Positions 25,677-37,825 of a DNA stretch of 64,000 nucleotides are shown one piece after another. The translations under genes were made by a program, and so were the position numbers. The stretch's first letter is position 1; every line of letters starts with the position of its first letter. This DNA is from Hybos culiciformis. Lineage: Eukaryota; Arthropoda; Insecta; Diptera; Hybotidae. The notes below the pieces were generated by a model. The model made no database searches. It worked only from the letters and a program-made list of their open reading frames with translations, and was not told where the DNA came from. The DNA lies in the NCBI GenBank assembly GCA_964007475.1, contig OZ023273.1:139721308-139785307 (forward strand), written 5' to 3'.

Positions 25677-26232
25677 CTACTAGTGAAATACCCGGCTTCG
25701 CACGGTAGTGTAGAACTTATATTAATATCAAAACACTTTAATCCAGATTTTGTGCACTAAAAAAAAAAACAGAATTTCAAAATTTGTTAATTAGCCACTT
25801 CCCCGGTGCCTTAACACATCCAGTCTTCTAAACAGTCGATTCGGGTCCAATGCAATAATATTTTATCGGAATATACCTAAATTGCAAAACCGGCTTATAA
25901 GGTAGCCCCCGTCGGTCCCTCGGAACAAAATTTTTAACACCCTAAACCATCTCGGGTCTCTAGGCTCCATATTTTCAAAATTCCATAATTTCGAAATTTG
26001 TTGTATAGCCCCCCCCCCCCCCCAATTCAGCCCTGGGAAAACGGTTGAGGGCCTCTCAACTTCCAGTTTTTTAAATGGGGTTTTCGGGTCCAACGCTACT
26101 ATATTTTATTGGAATATATCTAAATTTCAAAACCGACTTCTAAGGTAGCCCCCCCGTCGGATCAAAATTTTTAGTACTCTATAATCATCTCGGGGCCCAA
26201 TGCAACTGAAGTTCAAAATTTCATCCAAAAAA
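25677..26232 (-). mobile_element. Non-autonomous Helitron-like element, copy 2
   Basis: The minus-strand 3' terminus is intact. CCGTGCGAAGCCGGGT can fold as a short hairpin and is followed by ATTTCACTAGT at 25679-25689, the CTAG(T)-type Helitron end. Internally it carries the same duplicated block as copy 1 and a C16 homopolymer near 26010-26022. The 5' end (near 26232) diverges before the AATAAATAAAAATGA terminus. It lies 4.9 kb from copy 1 in the same orientation. The 76-codon frame at 25863-26093 falls inside it and is not a gene. Confidence 0.65.
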
Positions 26233-29200
26233 TGTTCTCGCTCGCAGGTAAGAATTTTTATATTTTTATATCTTAGAAGTGCATAAGTAGTTCAATAAAT
26301 TTATGCACAAGATATACTAGTTGAAAAAAAAGCGTAATGATGACGCAGTACGAGGTCGGTAAACAATAATATTTACGTTTCATTTTACAACTGTGGGATC
26401 CTATTTCTATATAATAGTTATCTCTGCACAATAACAACTTAATATCTAATAATAGGTATCTAAATTTTAATAACGATCAAGTATATTGCGAACTTAAAAT
26501 TGTATAAAAATATATTTTATCTGATTTTAATTGAAGTTCAAGAAAACATATTTGAAATTCAAGAATTTAAAGAAATTTTAACTCAATGTTATGTTGTTCT
26601 ATTTGGCTTAATAAAGTGATGACATATTTATTTAGAGATTAAAACAAATAATCATAGGATCCATATAAATTTCTGTTTTTTAGTTTTCCGCAATAAAAGA
26701 AAGTGAATTTGATTTTATAAAACATGTTCTTATTCTTGAATAGGATTTGAATTTCATAAATTGATTTTTATCTTTATTAAATATAAATATATGTATTAAT
26801 ATTTGAAAAGGGTTAAACATACTTATGGCTTTTAATATAAGCTGACCAAAAATTATGAATATTATATTTGAAATACTCCGGAATCTTTTATCAGTTTAGT
26901 AGAAAAAATAAATTGAATAATATTCTTATGAAGAATTGTCAATGATATCTGTCAAGTAATGGGTCGTAAGCTTGACATAAATACAAAACAATTTAAAAAC
27001 TTTAAAGTTTTAAGTAAAATAATCTTCAAATAATAAGTAAAAGCAACCAATAGAAGAATTTCATAAGTTTTTCGAATTGTAAATTAATAAAATTTCCCAG
27101 AATATTTGAATTTTTGTACATAAAGTATATATGTCCATGTATATATATTTGTTGGTATTAAAAAGAATAAATAAGTGAACTTTTTAAAGGATGTACAGGG
27201 ATTAATTATAATAACTAAGTCCTTGAATTTATAGTGTAAATATTTATATTTTACTCCGTATACATTTGTTGTACAAAAAAAAAAGTTGTATTTGTCTCTG
27301 TAGGTACAATCAATAATGTTAATATTTATTGATTTGGAAATTTCATTTTTAACAATAAAATGTCTGTTTTTATGTTTCTCATTAAACAAAAAAAAATTAA
27401 ATAAAAGAAATAATAATAATATAAAATATATATGTATTATGTATATATAATCAAATATTGAATTTGTATCCATGAAAAAGATGGTGTAATCGGATGAAAA
27501 AGTTATTTATTTTAAGCTGAAAAAAAATATAAGACTATTACATTACTCATATACCGAACATAAATCTATACAACACACACACAACTACTTTGCATAATAT
27601 TTTAGAAATTAAGAAATTTCAGCAACAAATGAGTTTTGAAATTGTTATCAAAAAAAAACATTAATACGATTTTTGTGACTTAATTTTAAGTATTTGATTT
27701 ATTTATATATAAAACAATTTTATTTTATGTAATCATTTATGAATCCTTATTACATTTCACCATTATAGAATGGGAATGACACTTACATATTGGAACTTGG
27801 ATGATTTTTTCGAGAGGATACTATGACAATATGACATAACTCCCAAATCTTTGAAAAATCGTCGTGGACCGTCTTTTTTGAAGATTATGAAATGAGATAT
27901 GGCTTTAATATGACATTTTATGCATTCTATAGATTTAGAATAACAAACTTGGAATATTGAATTTAGAACGATGCTTTTGGTAGATGATGCGAGGCGAGAA
28001 ACGCAAAAAAAAAAAAATGATTTGAAACGAACTTGTTAAATATTCTTTTAGACTATACTGGATTTATAAAATCTTTTACATTTTTTTTTTACATCATTTA
28101 CATTTACTGTAGTTTTTGTTTGACTTAAAGTATAATTTTCTCGAAGCTAATGTATATTTTGGTAAAAATGTTTAGAATCAAAGCAAGTATTTTTATTTAA
28201 TATTTAATTTCCAATACTACCTTAAAAAATATGAAGAAAAAAAAAACATTACATTTATTAACAAATTTTAATAAAAACAAATATATTATTTGAGTATTAA
28301 AAAAAACAAGGATTATAATATTATAATGTTTATCTATTTTTCCATTTTACAGAACAAAATTATAATAATATTTGGAATGGTTAATTGACCACAGATATTA
28401 TTTTTGTTTTTGTTTATAATAATGTATCATATACATAATATATTCAACATAAAAAAGAACATAATAACATCATTGAAGAAAATTTTTAATTTAAAGTACA
28501 TAAATTTAACATTATAATCATTTGGAAAATAACTAAATTAATAAAAAACCTTGATCCAACCAATCTGAAACGAAAGATGAACGTAAAAATCTTAAAATTT
28601 GTGAGTAAATAAATTTTTATACCGAAGTTAGAGGTATATTAGAATTAAATTATAATAGAAATTAATGAATGAAATTATCTTAATCAACAAACAAATTAAC
28701 AGATACGATCCCATATATTTTTACCTTTTGCGAGAAAACAATTTTTTAATAAATAATAATAATAGTATATTTACCTGTAATTTCGTGAAAAACAAAACAA
28801 ATTTTCCAGAATTTACAGAATAATCTTCATAATAACATCATTTTGACATAGAGACGTATATAAAAATGTTTATGCGTAACACCAATCCTACTTTCTATTA
28901 TTATTATATAAAGATAATTGCGTTGGAAGACATTTAAATTAATAGTAAAAAATTTACGTTTTACGTTAAAAAACTCACATAAGACTTGTTCATATAAAAA
29001 TAATTTTGGGCTTGTGTTCACTTTAAATAAATTTCCTTTCATTCTTTAGAATTTTAATGCCCGTTTGCATTCTGTAATTTCAATTTAAGTATAATTAATT
29101 TGATAGGTTGCAAAAAATTGAGAGAAAAACTATAAATTATTTATGAACATTTTGATTTTTTTCACTTCGTTTTTTTTTATTCTTAATTTTTGATTAATTT

Positions 29201-30900
29201 TGACCAACTATAAAATATTTTAAACTTTAACTCAACTTAAAAAAGATTTTTTTTATAATTGCAAAACCCTAGCTAAATGTATGTGTAGAATGGGAACAAG
29301 TACATAAATGTAGAATGTGACAAATGTATTAAAATACCGAAATTTATTTTTATATGAAAAATTAGAATCATTTGTCTGAAATATTTAGGAATTTCGCATA
29401 TTAAACTAATGGGCACATTATATTATTATTTATTGATTAAATACATAATAAATTTTTAGATCCTGAACCTTTTTTTTTTAAAAATTGAAAATTAATTTTT
29501 TAATAAAATATTAATGCATTATTTACAAAATTTGTTTTTTACAAACCAATTTTCAATTTTTCAGTAGGTTTTTTCGTACAAAATGTTTTTGATATGATTA
29601 TCCCTACGAGATTTTTTTATTTTTTTTTTACACATAAAAGCCGGCTTGAAATATATGCCGGAAGTGGTTATGCACATATTTTTACTTTTGAACAGTTCTA
29701 ACTGACTTAGTAGACATAAACAATAAAAAATACAAGTAACAATTTCCAGAAAATTCTTTTATCCTTGAAATTTTCTTATTCCTATTTCAATGAAAATACC
29801 AGAAGACGGAAATACAATAAGGAAGTCTTTAAATATTTTCAATAACAAAATTCTTTTATAAGGTGACGACATATATGTTGAATGGAAAAGATGTTTTTGT
29901 TTAATTTGATACCGAAATTTAATAAAATATTCAATAAAGGAATTTTGATTACATCGTATTATTTATTATTGATAAATTTATTAATAATATTATTATTATT
30001 TTATTTTAATATTTAGAATTTACGAAAACAAAAAATTAAATTATAGGAGTATGGAATATTTCGATGGGTTTGAATGAAATTATAAGAAAGTCTTTGAAAT
30101 GATCAAGAACGGTTTTTAAATCAAATTATGAAAAAAAAAAACAATTTTCGTGCCAAATCCTCTTAACCAAATAATTTTAACATGTTTATTTTTTCTTCAA
30201 TTTTATTCTTTGTAGAAAAATAAGTACCATCTTAAGATATCTCTTAAAATATTTTCCGAGCAAATGTATACATTTTAATATAAATAGTACGTGCAAAGTG
30301 TTTTGAATTATTGGAGCCATAATTATTTTTTATACAGTTTATGAGTTTGTTATAATAAAACAGTGTATTATATGCAAAATAAGACTGAAAATAACAATAA
30401 TTACTAAAATAAGATGATAGGTTGTCCTTATTAAGCTGATAGACATTATAGACATATCAGATAGTATTTAAAAGTATACAAAATCTCAGAGATAAATTTC
30501 GAAAACAGACAAATTTGACAATTATTACTTTAATATTTAAAATAAAAAATATGAAATTTTTTTTTTTTTTTTATTACAGATACTATATATATGTAAATAA
30601 AAAAATATATATTTTACATTATTTATTAGATGATTTATTATACCCAAATTTAAAATTTTTAATTACTTTTTTCAATGTATAATAAGGATTATGAAATTTT
30701 TGTTTAAATTTAATAATATTATAAATGATATTTGAATAAAATAACGTATTTGATTAATAAAGTTGACAATTTAATAAACCATTTAAATAATTTTACTTAT
30801 GTATTTAATTTAGAAATACGGTATTACTATTGTAAATAAAAATTTAATTAATTTAAAGCTATTAAATTTTTTTAATTACCTGAATTTGATATGATTAAAT
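26233..30900. other. A/T-rich DNA, no gene seen
   Basis: 4.7 kb of low-complexity sequence. The longest frame (27084-27473, minus) encodes Tyr/Phe/Ile/Asn-rich sequence typical of random A/T DNA. A slightly richer patch at 27770-28010 may be an old transposon remnant, but I cannot name it. Confidence 0.5.
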
Positions 30901-30902
30901 AA

Positions 30903-31180
30903 TAGTAGATTACAATACATGTTAAGAAAATTTGTTATTCTTGCGAGTTTTGTATACACACAAACACATAGACACGAGTCATGTTTATATCACGAGACCG
31001 AAGGTCGAGTGATATAATATTGACGAGTGTCTATATGTTTGTGTGTATACAAAACGAGCTGTATAACAAATTTGATTAACATGTATTGTATACTGCTTTA
31101 ATGTGCATGTGAGAGGGAGTTGAAAACAATACATTTATAATGAAAAAAATTAACAAAAAAGTTCAAAATGAAGCAAGGAA
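30903..31180. mobile_element. Palindrome-headed repeat element, copy 1
   Basis: A long near-perfect palindrome spans about 30911-31090, with ACAATACATGTTAA at one end and its complement at the other. Its 31-bp centre (30986-31016) is identical in copies 3 and 4. The arms differ from those copies but remain complementary to each other. After the palindrome the element continues with GTGCATGTGAGAGGG, a module shared with the other copies, and then fades out near 31180. Confidence 0.7.
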
Positions 31181-31230
31181 ATAAAATTTAATAAGGAAGT
31201 TTATTTATTTATCGAAATGATTTCAAACCG

Positions 31231-31378
31231 GAAGATTCCTAAAATATTAAAAAAAAAATTAGTAATTTTTCCAAAAAAAAATTATTCATTTTCTTTTTTG
31301 CAAAAAAAAAAATCGAATAATTTTTTTTTAGAAAAATTACTAAGTTTTTTTTTATTATTTTAGGAACTAATGGTCTTC
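31231..31378. repeat. A/T-rich foldback
   Basis: GAAGATTCCTAAAAT at 31231 pairs with ATTTTAGGAACTAATGGTCTTC ending near 31378, apart from a short bulge. The arms continue inward through AAATTAGTAATTTTTC and GAAAAATTACTAAG. A second A/T-only inverted repeat follows at about 31385-31490. Confidence 0.55.
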
Positions 31379-31758
31379 TTAAATTTTATTTAATTTTATT
31401 TTTAATTATTAAAAAAAATAATAATAATTTTATAATTATTTTTTTTATAATTAAAAATAAAATCAAATAATAATTATATAATTATAATTTATATTTACAA
31501 TAAATAATCTCCTTGTTGCTGCCATTTTCCTCGTTTGTTGATAAAAGAAAAAAAAATTCTTACTTGACATTTGACAATCACAGCAAACTTTATAATGACA
31601 ACAAAGATATTTTCAGGGTTACCATTGTTCTATTTTTATTCATTTTGTTTTTTTGAATAAAAATAAGTGCAATTTTTGAAGTGTGGTTTAAATTTTTGTA
31701 CTAAAATCCAACCACACTCGTTTAAAAATTTAGTAGTAGAGGTTCGAAGATCCTTTAA

Positions 31759-32260
31759 AAATAGTAGATTGAAACACATGTTAAGAAAATTCATCGACTG
31801 ATCGACTGGCCGCTTTTTAGAAGAAAAAAAAATAGCCGCGTATTTTTTTATTGGTTCTTTTTTTTTTTTTTGTTTGCTCAGAGGGAAAATATAGATTAGC
31901 TCAGAGGGAAAATTTAGATTTTAGCATTATAAACTAAGCTTTGTTTGACATTGATATGATGCATGTGAGAGGTATACATTTGCAATTTTTTTTTTTTTTT
32001 TTGGTATTTGTCTGTATTGAAATATTGTGAGTGTGAGTGATATTATTTTTGTTTATAGTATTACGCAGTTCAAAATGAAGAATGTAAATACAATATAGAG
32101 CAATGTAAATACAATTTACATCACAGGGAAATGTAAATACAATTTACATTCCTCTATAATTGCATGTGTATTGATGCATGTAATGGACCATTTACCGAGC
32201 TAAATTTGCGAATGTAAATACAACTTATCGAAGACATGCGCATTAAAATATTTAACTATA
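31759..32260. mobile_element. Related repeat element, copy 2, palindrome missing
   Basis: Begins with AATAGTAGATTGAAACACATG like the other copies, but the palindromic head is replaced by unrelated sequence. The tail modules are kept in order: GCATGTGAGAGG, CTGTATTGAAATATTGTGAG, ATTACGCAGTTCA, then three AATGTAAATACAAT subrepeats, ATTGCATGTGTATTGATGCA and GCGCATTAAAATATTTAAC. It shows that head and tail can evolve separately. Confidence 0.6.
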
Positions 32261-34359
32261 TATATATTAACTATAATATAAATTTTTATATCATTGGTGA
32301 AATAATCATGAAATTAGTTAACGACCAGCGAATTAAAAAAGAAAACGTGTAAATATTTTTGTCAATGAATATCTTTTTCTATAAATTTTCTTTACAATGT
32401 TGGCATATTCTTTGATTGGCTTTTTTATACAAATAAATTTAATTTTAAAAGGTACTTCTCCTAACACTTATTTCCCTGTTGTAAGTAATAAAAGTGTAAA
32501 TAAAAAAATCAAATTAAAAATAATAAACATTTTTAATTTGATCTGAAAATTATTTAAATTAATCAAAATAATAATTCTGCTCAATGAATCGAATTTTGTT
32601 TTTCATGAAATAAGCATTAGAATGAAATTTATTTCGAAGTACACCAATATGGGAAACATACAACATTAGAATTTTTATTTTAATATTATTTGCACAATAA
32701 CATATTATGTTAAGTATGTACGTTTGCTATTAAATGCGTATGCTTTATATGAGAAATATTTACATAATATGTGGGAATACTTAAATAAGGTTAAATATTG
32801 TTTTTTTTTCTTAACACTTGAAAGAGAAAAATTATTAATGAGTTTAGACATACCAATTAAGCTAAATAATTTATGTTAAATTTAGAAAAAAAAACACCTA
32901 AGACAGAAAATTAACATAAATTTAAAAGAGTTTACATTATGTTATACATATTGCAATACGGCATCGAGTGACTTAGGTCGTCTAATATGCCATTAGGTAT
33001 TCTTACATTGAAATTTATTATAAAGAAAAATTAACAGATACCTGAGTCAGCTATATTTTCCGAATATCCCTTGTTATGTACAAGTGAGTGAAAATTAAAG
33101 AAAGATAAGCTCTTTTAATCATAACACCGAAAATAACTCGTTCTTTTAATTTTTAATACCGTATGCCAATTGTAATTGTAGCTATATTTGTCATAAAAAT
33201 TTCTAAAACTCTTTTTGTATCAAAAGTATTTTATGTATAATTTTTCAAAAAATTACTACAATTCATTTGCTATAAATTTTTGGCCGAGCTATTTTATTAT
33301 TGATTTCATGAGAAATGCAAGATTTTGAGCACATATTGCAAGAAAATAATGCAATTTAGTTATATAAATCTTTGTGGTCTTTATATATATAGCCGATTCT
33401 AAATCTCAAACGAGTTTTATTTCAGTAAACACAAGTTAATGAAAAAAATTTCCACAAACGTCAAAATAAGATTTTTTTTTTTTAAATATCCGTAACAATG
33501 GACTTGTATAGTATTTATAACTTAAGAATTCGAGAACGTAGTTTACCTACATGTATTAAAATCAAATCAACTGCGAATTCCACATATTATATAATTTTTT
33601 AAATAAACCTATAGGTAGGTTAAAGAAGAAATTATCGTTTTTGATTATTCTCGAGGATTATTACTTACGTAAAGGTTTTTTGTAAGTATAAGCTTTCAAT
33701 CAAGTTTTAATGATAATTAATATACTGAATGTCAAACAGAAAAATTCAATAATTTTTATTTATACTTTTATCAATGTCATCATCAAAATTTGAATAAATA
33801 TGTAAAAATAATTAATGTTTCCATTTATATGTAAGTATTTAGCAGAATTATTTGCAAATTTTATTTTTAAATCAAGCTCTTTTTTTTGTCAATATTGGTT
33901 AAGGTTAACCATTCAATTTTCAATTTTCACATTTTTCCATAGTAACACCCTTAGGAAAAGAAAAATAGTGTATATACTGTACGTAGTAAATTGAAAAATT
34001 AAAACTTATGTAATTTAACAATTTTTTTTTTTTCAATAGATTTTTGAAGTACATATTTTATTGAACATGGAAAAATATTCCCCATACACAGTGTTGTTAT
34101 GTTATAAAATATTTTTTTTTCCAAATAGTATTAAAAAATTAATGAATTACTCTTCTAACAAAACCAGATATTATTTAAGCTAATTAAATCAATATTCACT
34201 TATTAAAATTTTTTTTTAAGATATTTCGTTGATTCTATTATATTTCGCATTCAGTTTTGGATCTTTATCAAGCCTTAAAATTACCTAAATATGATATAAT
34301 TACATACACTCATAATTTAATAATAACATAATTTGGTATTTTTTGAGACCAGATCAATT
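32261..34359. other. A/T-rich DNA, no gene seen
   Basis: About 2.1 kb between repeat copies. No coding frame or RNA gene recognised. Confidence 0.5.
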
Positions 34360-34891
34360 AATAGTACATTATTGTATATGTAAACTAAATTTGTTATTAA
34401 TTAAGAGTTCTGTATACACAAAAATACATTGACACGAGTCAATACTTATATCACGAGACCGAAGGTCGAGTGATATAAATTGACAAGTGTCAATGTATTT
34501 TTGTGTAAATACAGAACGAGTTGTATAACAAATTTTGTTTACATATCCAATATACTGTTTTAATGCGTAGGGGAGAGGTAGTTGCAAAGAGAGAATTTTT
34601 TTCTTCTCATTTTTTCTCATCTTTATTTTTGTATTTGGCTGTATTGAAATATTGTGAAAGATATTATGTTTGTTTAGGTATTACGTAATATTCAATACGA
34701 AACATCTAAATGATTTTATTATTTACGCTGATGCATCTAAATTTTTTCATTATATACGCTGATGCATCTAAATTTCTTCATTATTTACGCAGATGCATCT
34801 AAATGATTGCATGTGTATTGACGCATATAATACTCCATTTAGTGATCTAAATTCTATAGCACTAAATACAACATAACGATCCCAACGCATT
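34360..34891. mobile_element. Palindrome-headed repeat element, copy 3
   Basis: First of two head-to-tail 532-bp units. Its first 195 bp (about 34363-34555) form one long palindrome with the conserved centre at 34447-34477. Then come GCGTAGGGGAGAGG, a CTGTATTGAAATATTGTG box, and three direct subrepeats of about 37 bp containing ACGCTGATGCATCTAAAT. It ends ...CCCAACGCATTAA. The 83-codon minus-strand frame at 34369-34620 is an artefact of the palindrome. Confidence 0.8.
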
Positions 34892-35424
34892 AATAGTAGA
34901 TTATTGTATATGTAAACTAAATTTGTTATTAATTAAGAGTTCTGTATACACAAAAATACATTGACACGAGTCAATACTTATATCACGAGACCGAAGGTCG
35001 AGTGATATAAATTGACAATGTCAATGTATTTTTGTGTAAATACAGAACGAGTTCTATAACAAAATTTTTTTACATATCCAATATACTGTTTTAATGCGTA
35101 GGGGAGAGGTAGTTGCAAAGAGAGAATATTTTTTCTTCTCATTTTTTCTCATTTTTTTTTTGTATTTGGCTGTATTGAAATATTGTGAGAGATATTATGT
35201 TTGTTTAGGTATTACGTAATATTCAATACGAAACATCTAAATGATTTTATTATTTACGCTGATGCATCTAAATTTTTTCATTATATACACTGATGCATCT
35301 AAATTTTTTCATTATTTACGCAGATGCATCTAAATGATTGCATGTGTATTGACGCATATAATACTCCATTTAGTGATCTAAATTCTATAGCACTAAATAC
35401 AACATAACGATCCCCAACGCATTA
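34892..35424. mobile_element. Palindrome-headed repeat element, copy 4 (tandem)
   Basis: Near-identical direct repeat of copy 3, offset by 532 bp; the conserved centre lies at 34979-35009. A handful of substitutions and one-base indels separate the two, so the tandem duplication is recent. The right end runs into ACGCATTAAAAAATTTTAAC, resembling the right end of copy 2. Confidence 0.85.
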
Positions 35425-37432
35425 AAAAATTTTAACTACAAATATAATAGAGTTATGTATATAATAGAGTTATGACATTCATTCAACTTTTAATTAGTAT
35501 AATATTTTGTTTTTTCATACTACGGTAATGTTAATAATATTTTAGATTAAATTAAATTATTTTCCACTAATTTTAGGTATTATTATGAAATTTATTCAAA
35601 AATATCCAAAAATTATGTTTTTGTTTATTATTAAATTAATTTTGAAATTGTAGTTTGTGTAGGAATTAATAAAAAAAAAGATAAAACCAAATTGTTAGAA
35701 ATTAAAAAAATCATTTCCTAAAATAGGAGTGAATTAATCAATTAGGATATCAATACAGATATGTACAAATTGATCATTAAAAAACTTTCTTTTCTCACAT
35801 AATATTCAATAAATACACATTATTTGTATATAAAATCCATAAAAAAAATTTCAAAATTAATGACTTCCGGTTAAATTGAATATTAGGCTATGTTTTTTAT
35901 ATGACTTTTTTAATACATTTTAATTACGTATTTGTGACTAATTGTGTATAATTTGAAAAGTATCGCAGATGTTTTGCAGACAGACATTAAATATAATGAA
36001 TGCTCTTAACATACTTTAAGAAAGACTAATTTTCTTCATAAATTGAATATTAATTGATGTCTATACTATAACGAACGATTTGTATTAAAAAGAATAATAT
36101 GCATTTATTATTATTTTATTTCCCTGTAGCTTTGTTAGGGCAGGACGCATTATGTGCTGATCTGAGAAGCTTACCTTATCAATGTGAAATAGTGGGAAAC
36201 AATAGTGGAAATTAAAAATCAAGATTAAAATGAAAAGCTTCATCAGATTTTTCAAAATTTAATTTCTATTTAATTTTACAATAAACAAAGTCTGTGGTTA
36301 ATATTGCTTATGAAAATTGGATAAATTTAAATTAAAACTATCTTTTTGTAATGAAATAGTAATCACAAATTTATGTGAACGTTGTACTTCTAAGAACAAT
36401 ACAAATAAAATTAATTTTATGAACTATTACAGAACATAATATGTTTTTTTTTAAATATTAAAGTTTTCAGCAGAAACAGATCTTATCTAAACAAAGAAAT
36501 ATATTATTATTCATTGCTAATTACCAATTTTAATGATGTCAAATATAATTTCATATCTTTTCAGGCAAATTTAGTGTGAGACAGTTTAGAAAGGTACGCT
36601 AGTCTTGTATCTGTTTGATTGTATTATTAAAAATATATTCTAAAAGGATATATTTTAAATATATTCTTAACTTAATTTTACAATAATAATTATAAATAGT
36701 AAAAATAATAATTAAAACGAAAAATAATAATCATATTAATAAATTCAATGCGACGGCTTGAATATTTTTACAAATTAAATAAAATTTTCCTTCGCTGAAA
36801 TCTAGTAGAGGTTTCTCAGCTAAATGTCAGTAAAATACTGTCCAAAATATTTTGAAAATTTGATTTTGATTAGTTCGCACATAACTTCTTCAAAGAAAAC
36901 CTTCAATAATCAATGGTTCTATGCTTTTGATTAAAAAGTTGACGGTTTTGACGAAAATATCCAATACGTTGTTAAAATAAGTAGGAAGAGTATGTCTGTC
37001 AAATTTTAAAATTATGAACAAGTATTAGAAAAATTAATTAATTTTAAATAATTTTCCGTTTAAAGCGGTCTATAAACCATCGATTGGCACCCTGAGGCTG
37101 ACTAGTTCCAGTTAATAAATCTGCTTCAGAAGAACAGGATCGCAAAATACGTGGCACCATCAATTTTTAATGTGGATCAGTTAACAAAAGAAAGTAAATC
37201 AGACTAATAAGGATTTTAAAAAAATATTATATAAAAACAAATTTTATTTTGCATACTTCCTTCACTTCAGATTTTAAATTTAGCAATAATTCCATTAAGA
37301 ATATGTAAGTCGGCTCTTTTAATAAAATAACAATAAAAAAATATGTAAAACCTACATAAATTAATTTTTAAATATTCAAAACTCTGAAATATTGTAATAA
37401 AATTTAATTTATTTTTGAACATATCTCTGCTG
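35425..37432. other. Region upstream of the peptide cluster
   Basis: Mostly A/T-rich. It holds a possible tiny secreted-peptide ORF (36099-36215) and an isolated exon-like piece at 36566-36594 bounded by CTTTTCAG and AAAG|GTACGC. A slightly G/C-richer stretch at 37070-37170 has no clear frame. Confidence 0.45.
36099..36215 (+). CDS. Possible 38-aa secreted peptide
   Basis: ATG-to-TAA frame with a hydrophobic leader MHLLLFYFPVALLG followed by a polar tail with two cysteines (ALCADLRSLPYQCEIVGNN). The composition is less A/T-biased than its surroundings from 36120 to 36180. It lies 1.4 kb upstream of the cluster of tiny secreted-peptide genes and has their general shape, though not their cysteine pattern. 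No TATA box was identified. It could also be part of an unseen exon or chance. Confidence 0.25.
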   Translation: MHLLLFYFPVALLGQDALCADLRSLPYQCEIVGNNSGN

Positions 37433-37632
37433 ACTAAATAACTTATTAACACAGTGTAAGTAAATTAAAACAAACAGGAAATAAATGGGGTCAGTGAAAA
37501 GAACAAACAATTGCATTCTTTCAAATAACTAGTCCAAGTTTTTGATATAAAATATTTGGGTTTTTATCAAATTTTCATCAGTTTGTCAATTCAAAATTGA
37601 AATCAAGTCAAGAATTTTTTTTGCCAAATAAA
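37433..37632 (+). promoter_or_regulatory. Conserved 5' flank of C4 peptide copy A
   Basis: TATAAAA at 37546-37552 and a TCAGT initiator at 37578-37582 are spaced as in a standard TATA promoter. The flank from about 37433 is closely similar to that of copy C, including GGTCAGTGAAAAGAAC and an ATTGCATTCTTTCAAATAAC block that is also present upstream of copy B. Confidence 0.7.
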
Positions 37633-37825
37633 ATGAAGTTTGCATATTTATTTTTTGTAATTTTGGCCATAATATCTTTGGCTAATGTCAGCAGTTCATT
37701 GCAGTTCAGATCCAGATTGTCCAGATCATATGAGGTGCGGAGCTAATGGTTATTGTGAACGTGGTACTAGAGGTGGTCGCCATGGCGATGGTGGTGGTCG
37801 TGGCGGTGGTCGTTGGAGAGGTTAA
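37633..37825 (+). pseudogene. C4 secreted peptide copy A, frameshifted
   Basis: Closely similar to the intact peptide genes at 38595-38771 and 40360-40533. It keeps the ATG, the hydrophobic leader MKFAYLFFVILAIISLA and a conserved promoter. A deletion of about 5 bp at the end of the leader (near 37691) shifts the frame, so translation stops at 37744-37746 after 37 codons without the cysteine domain. The old cysteine-coding sequence remains readable in another frame to the TAA at 37823-37825, and its Gly/Arg-rich tail is longer than in the other copies. It is either a dead copy or a source of a different short peptide. No intron explains the shift, because the other copies are single-exon. Confidence 0.75.

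Noticed and set aside
25863..26093. 76-codon minus-strand frame
   Set aside because: Entirely inside the second Helitron-like copy; includes the translated C homopolymer.
27084..27473. 129-codon minus-strand frame, one of the longer frames
   Set aside because: Phe/Tyr/Ile/Asn-rich low complexity, as expected of random A/T-rich DNA; no start context or motif.
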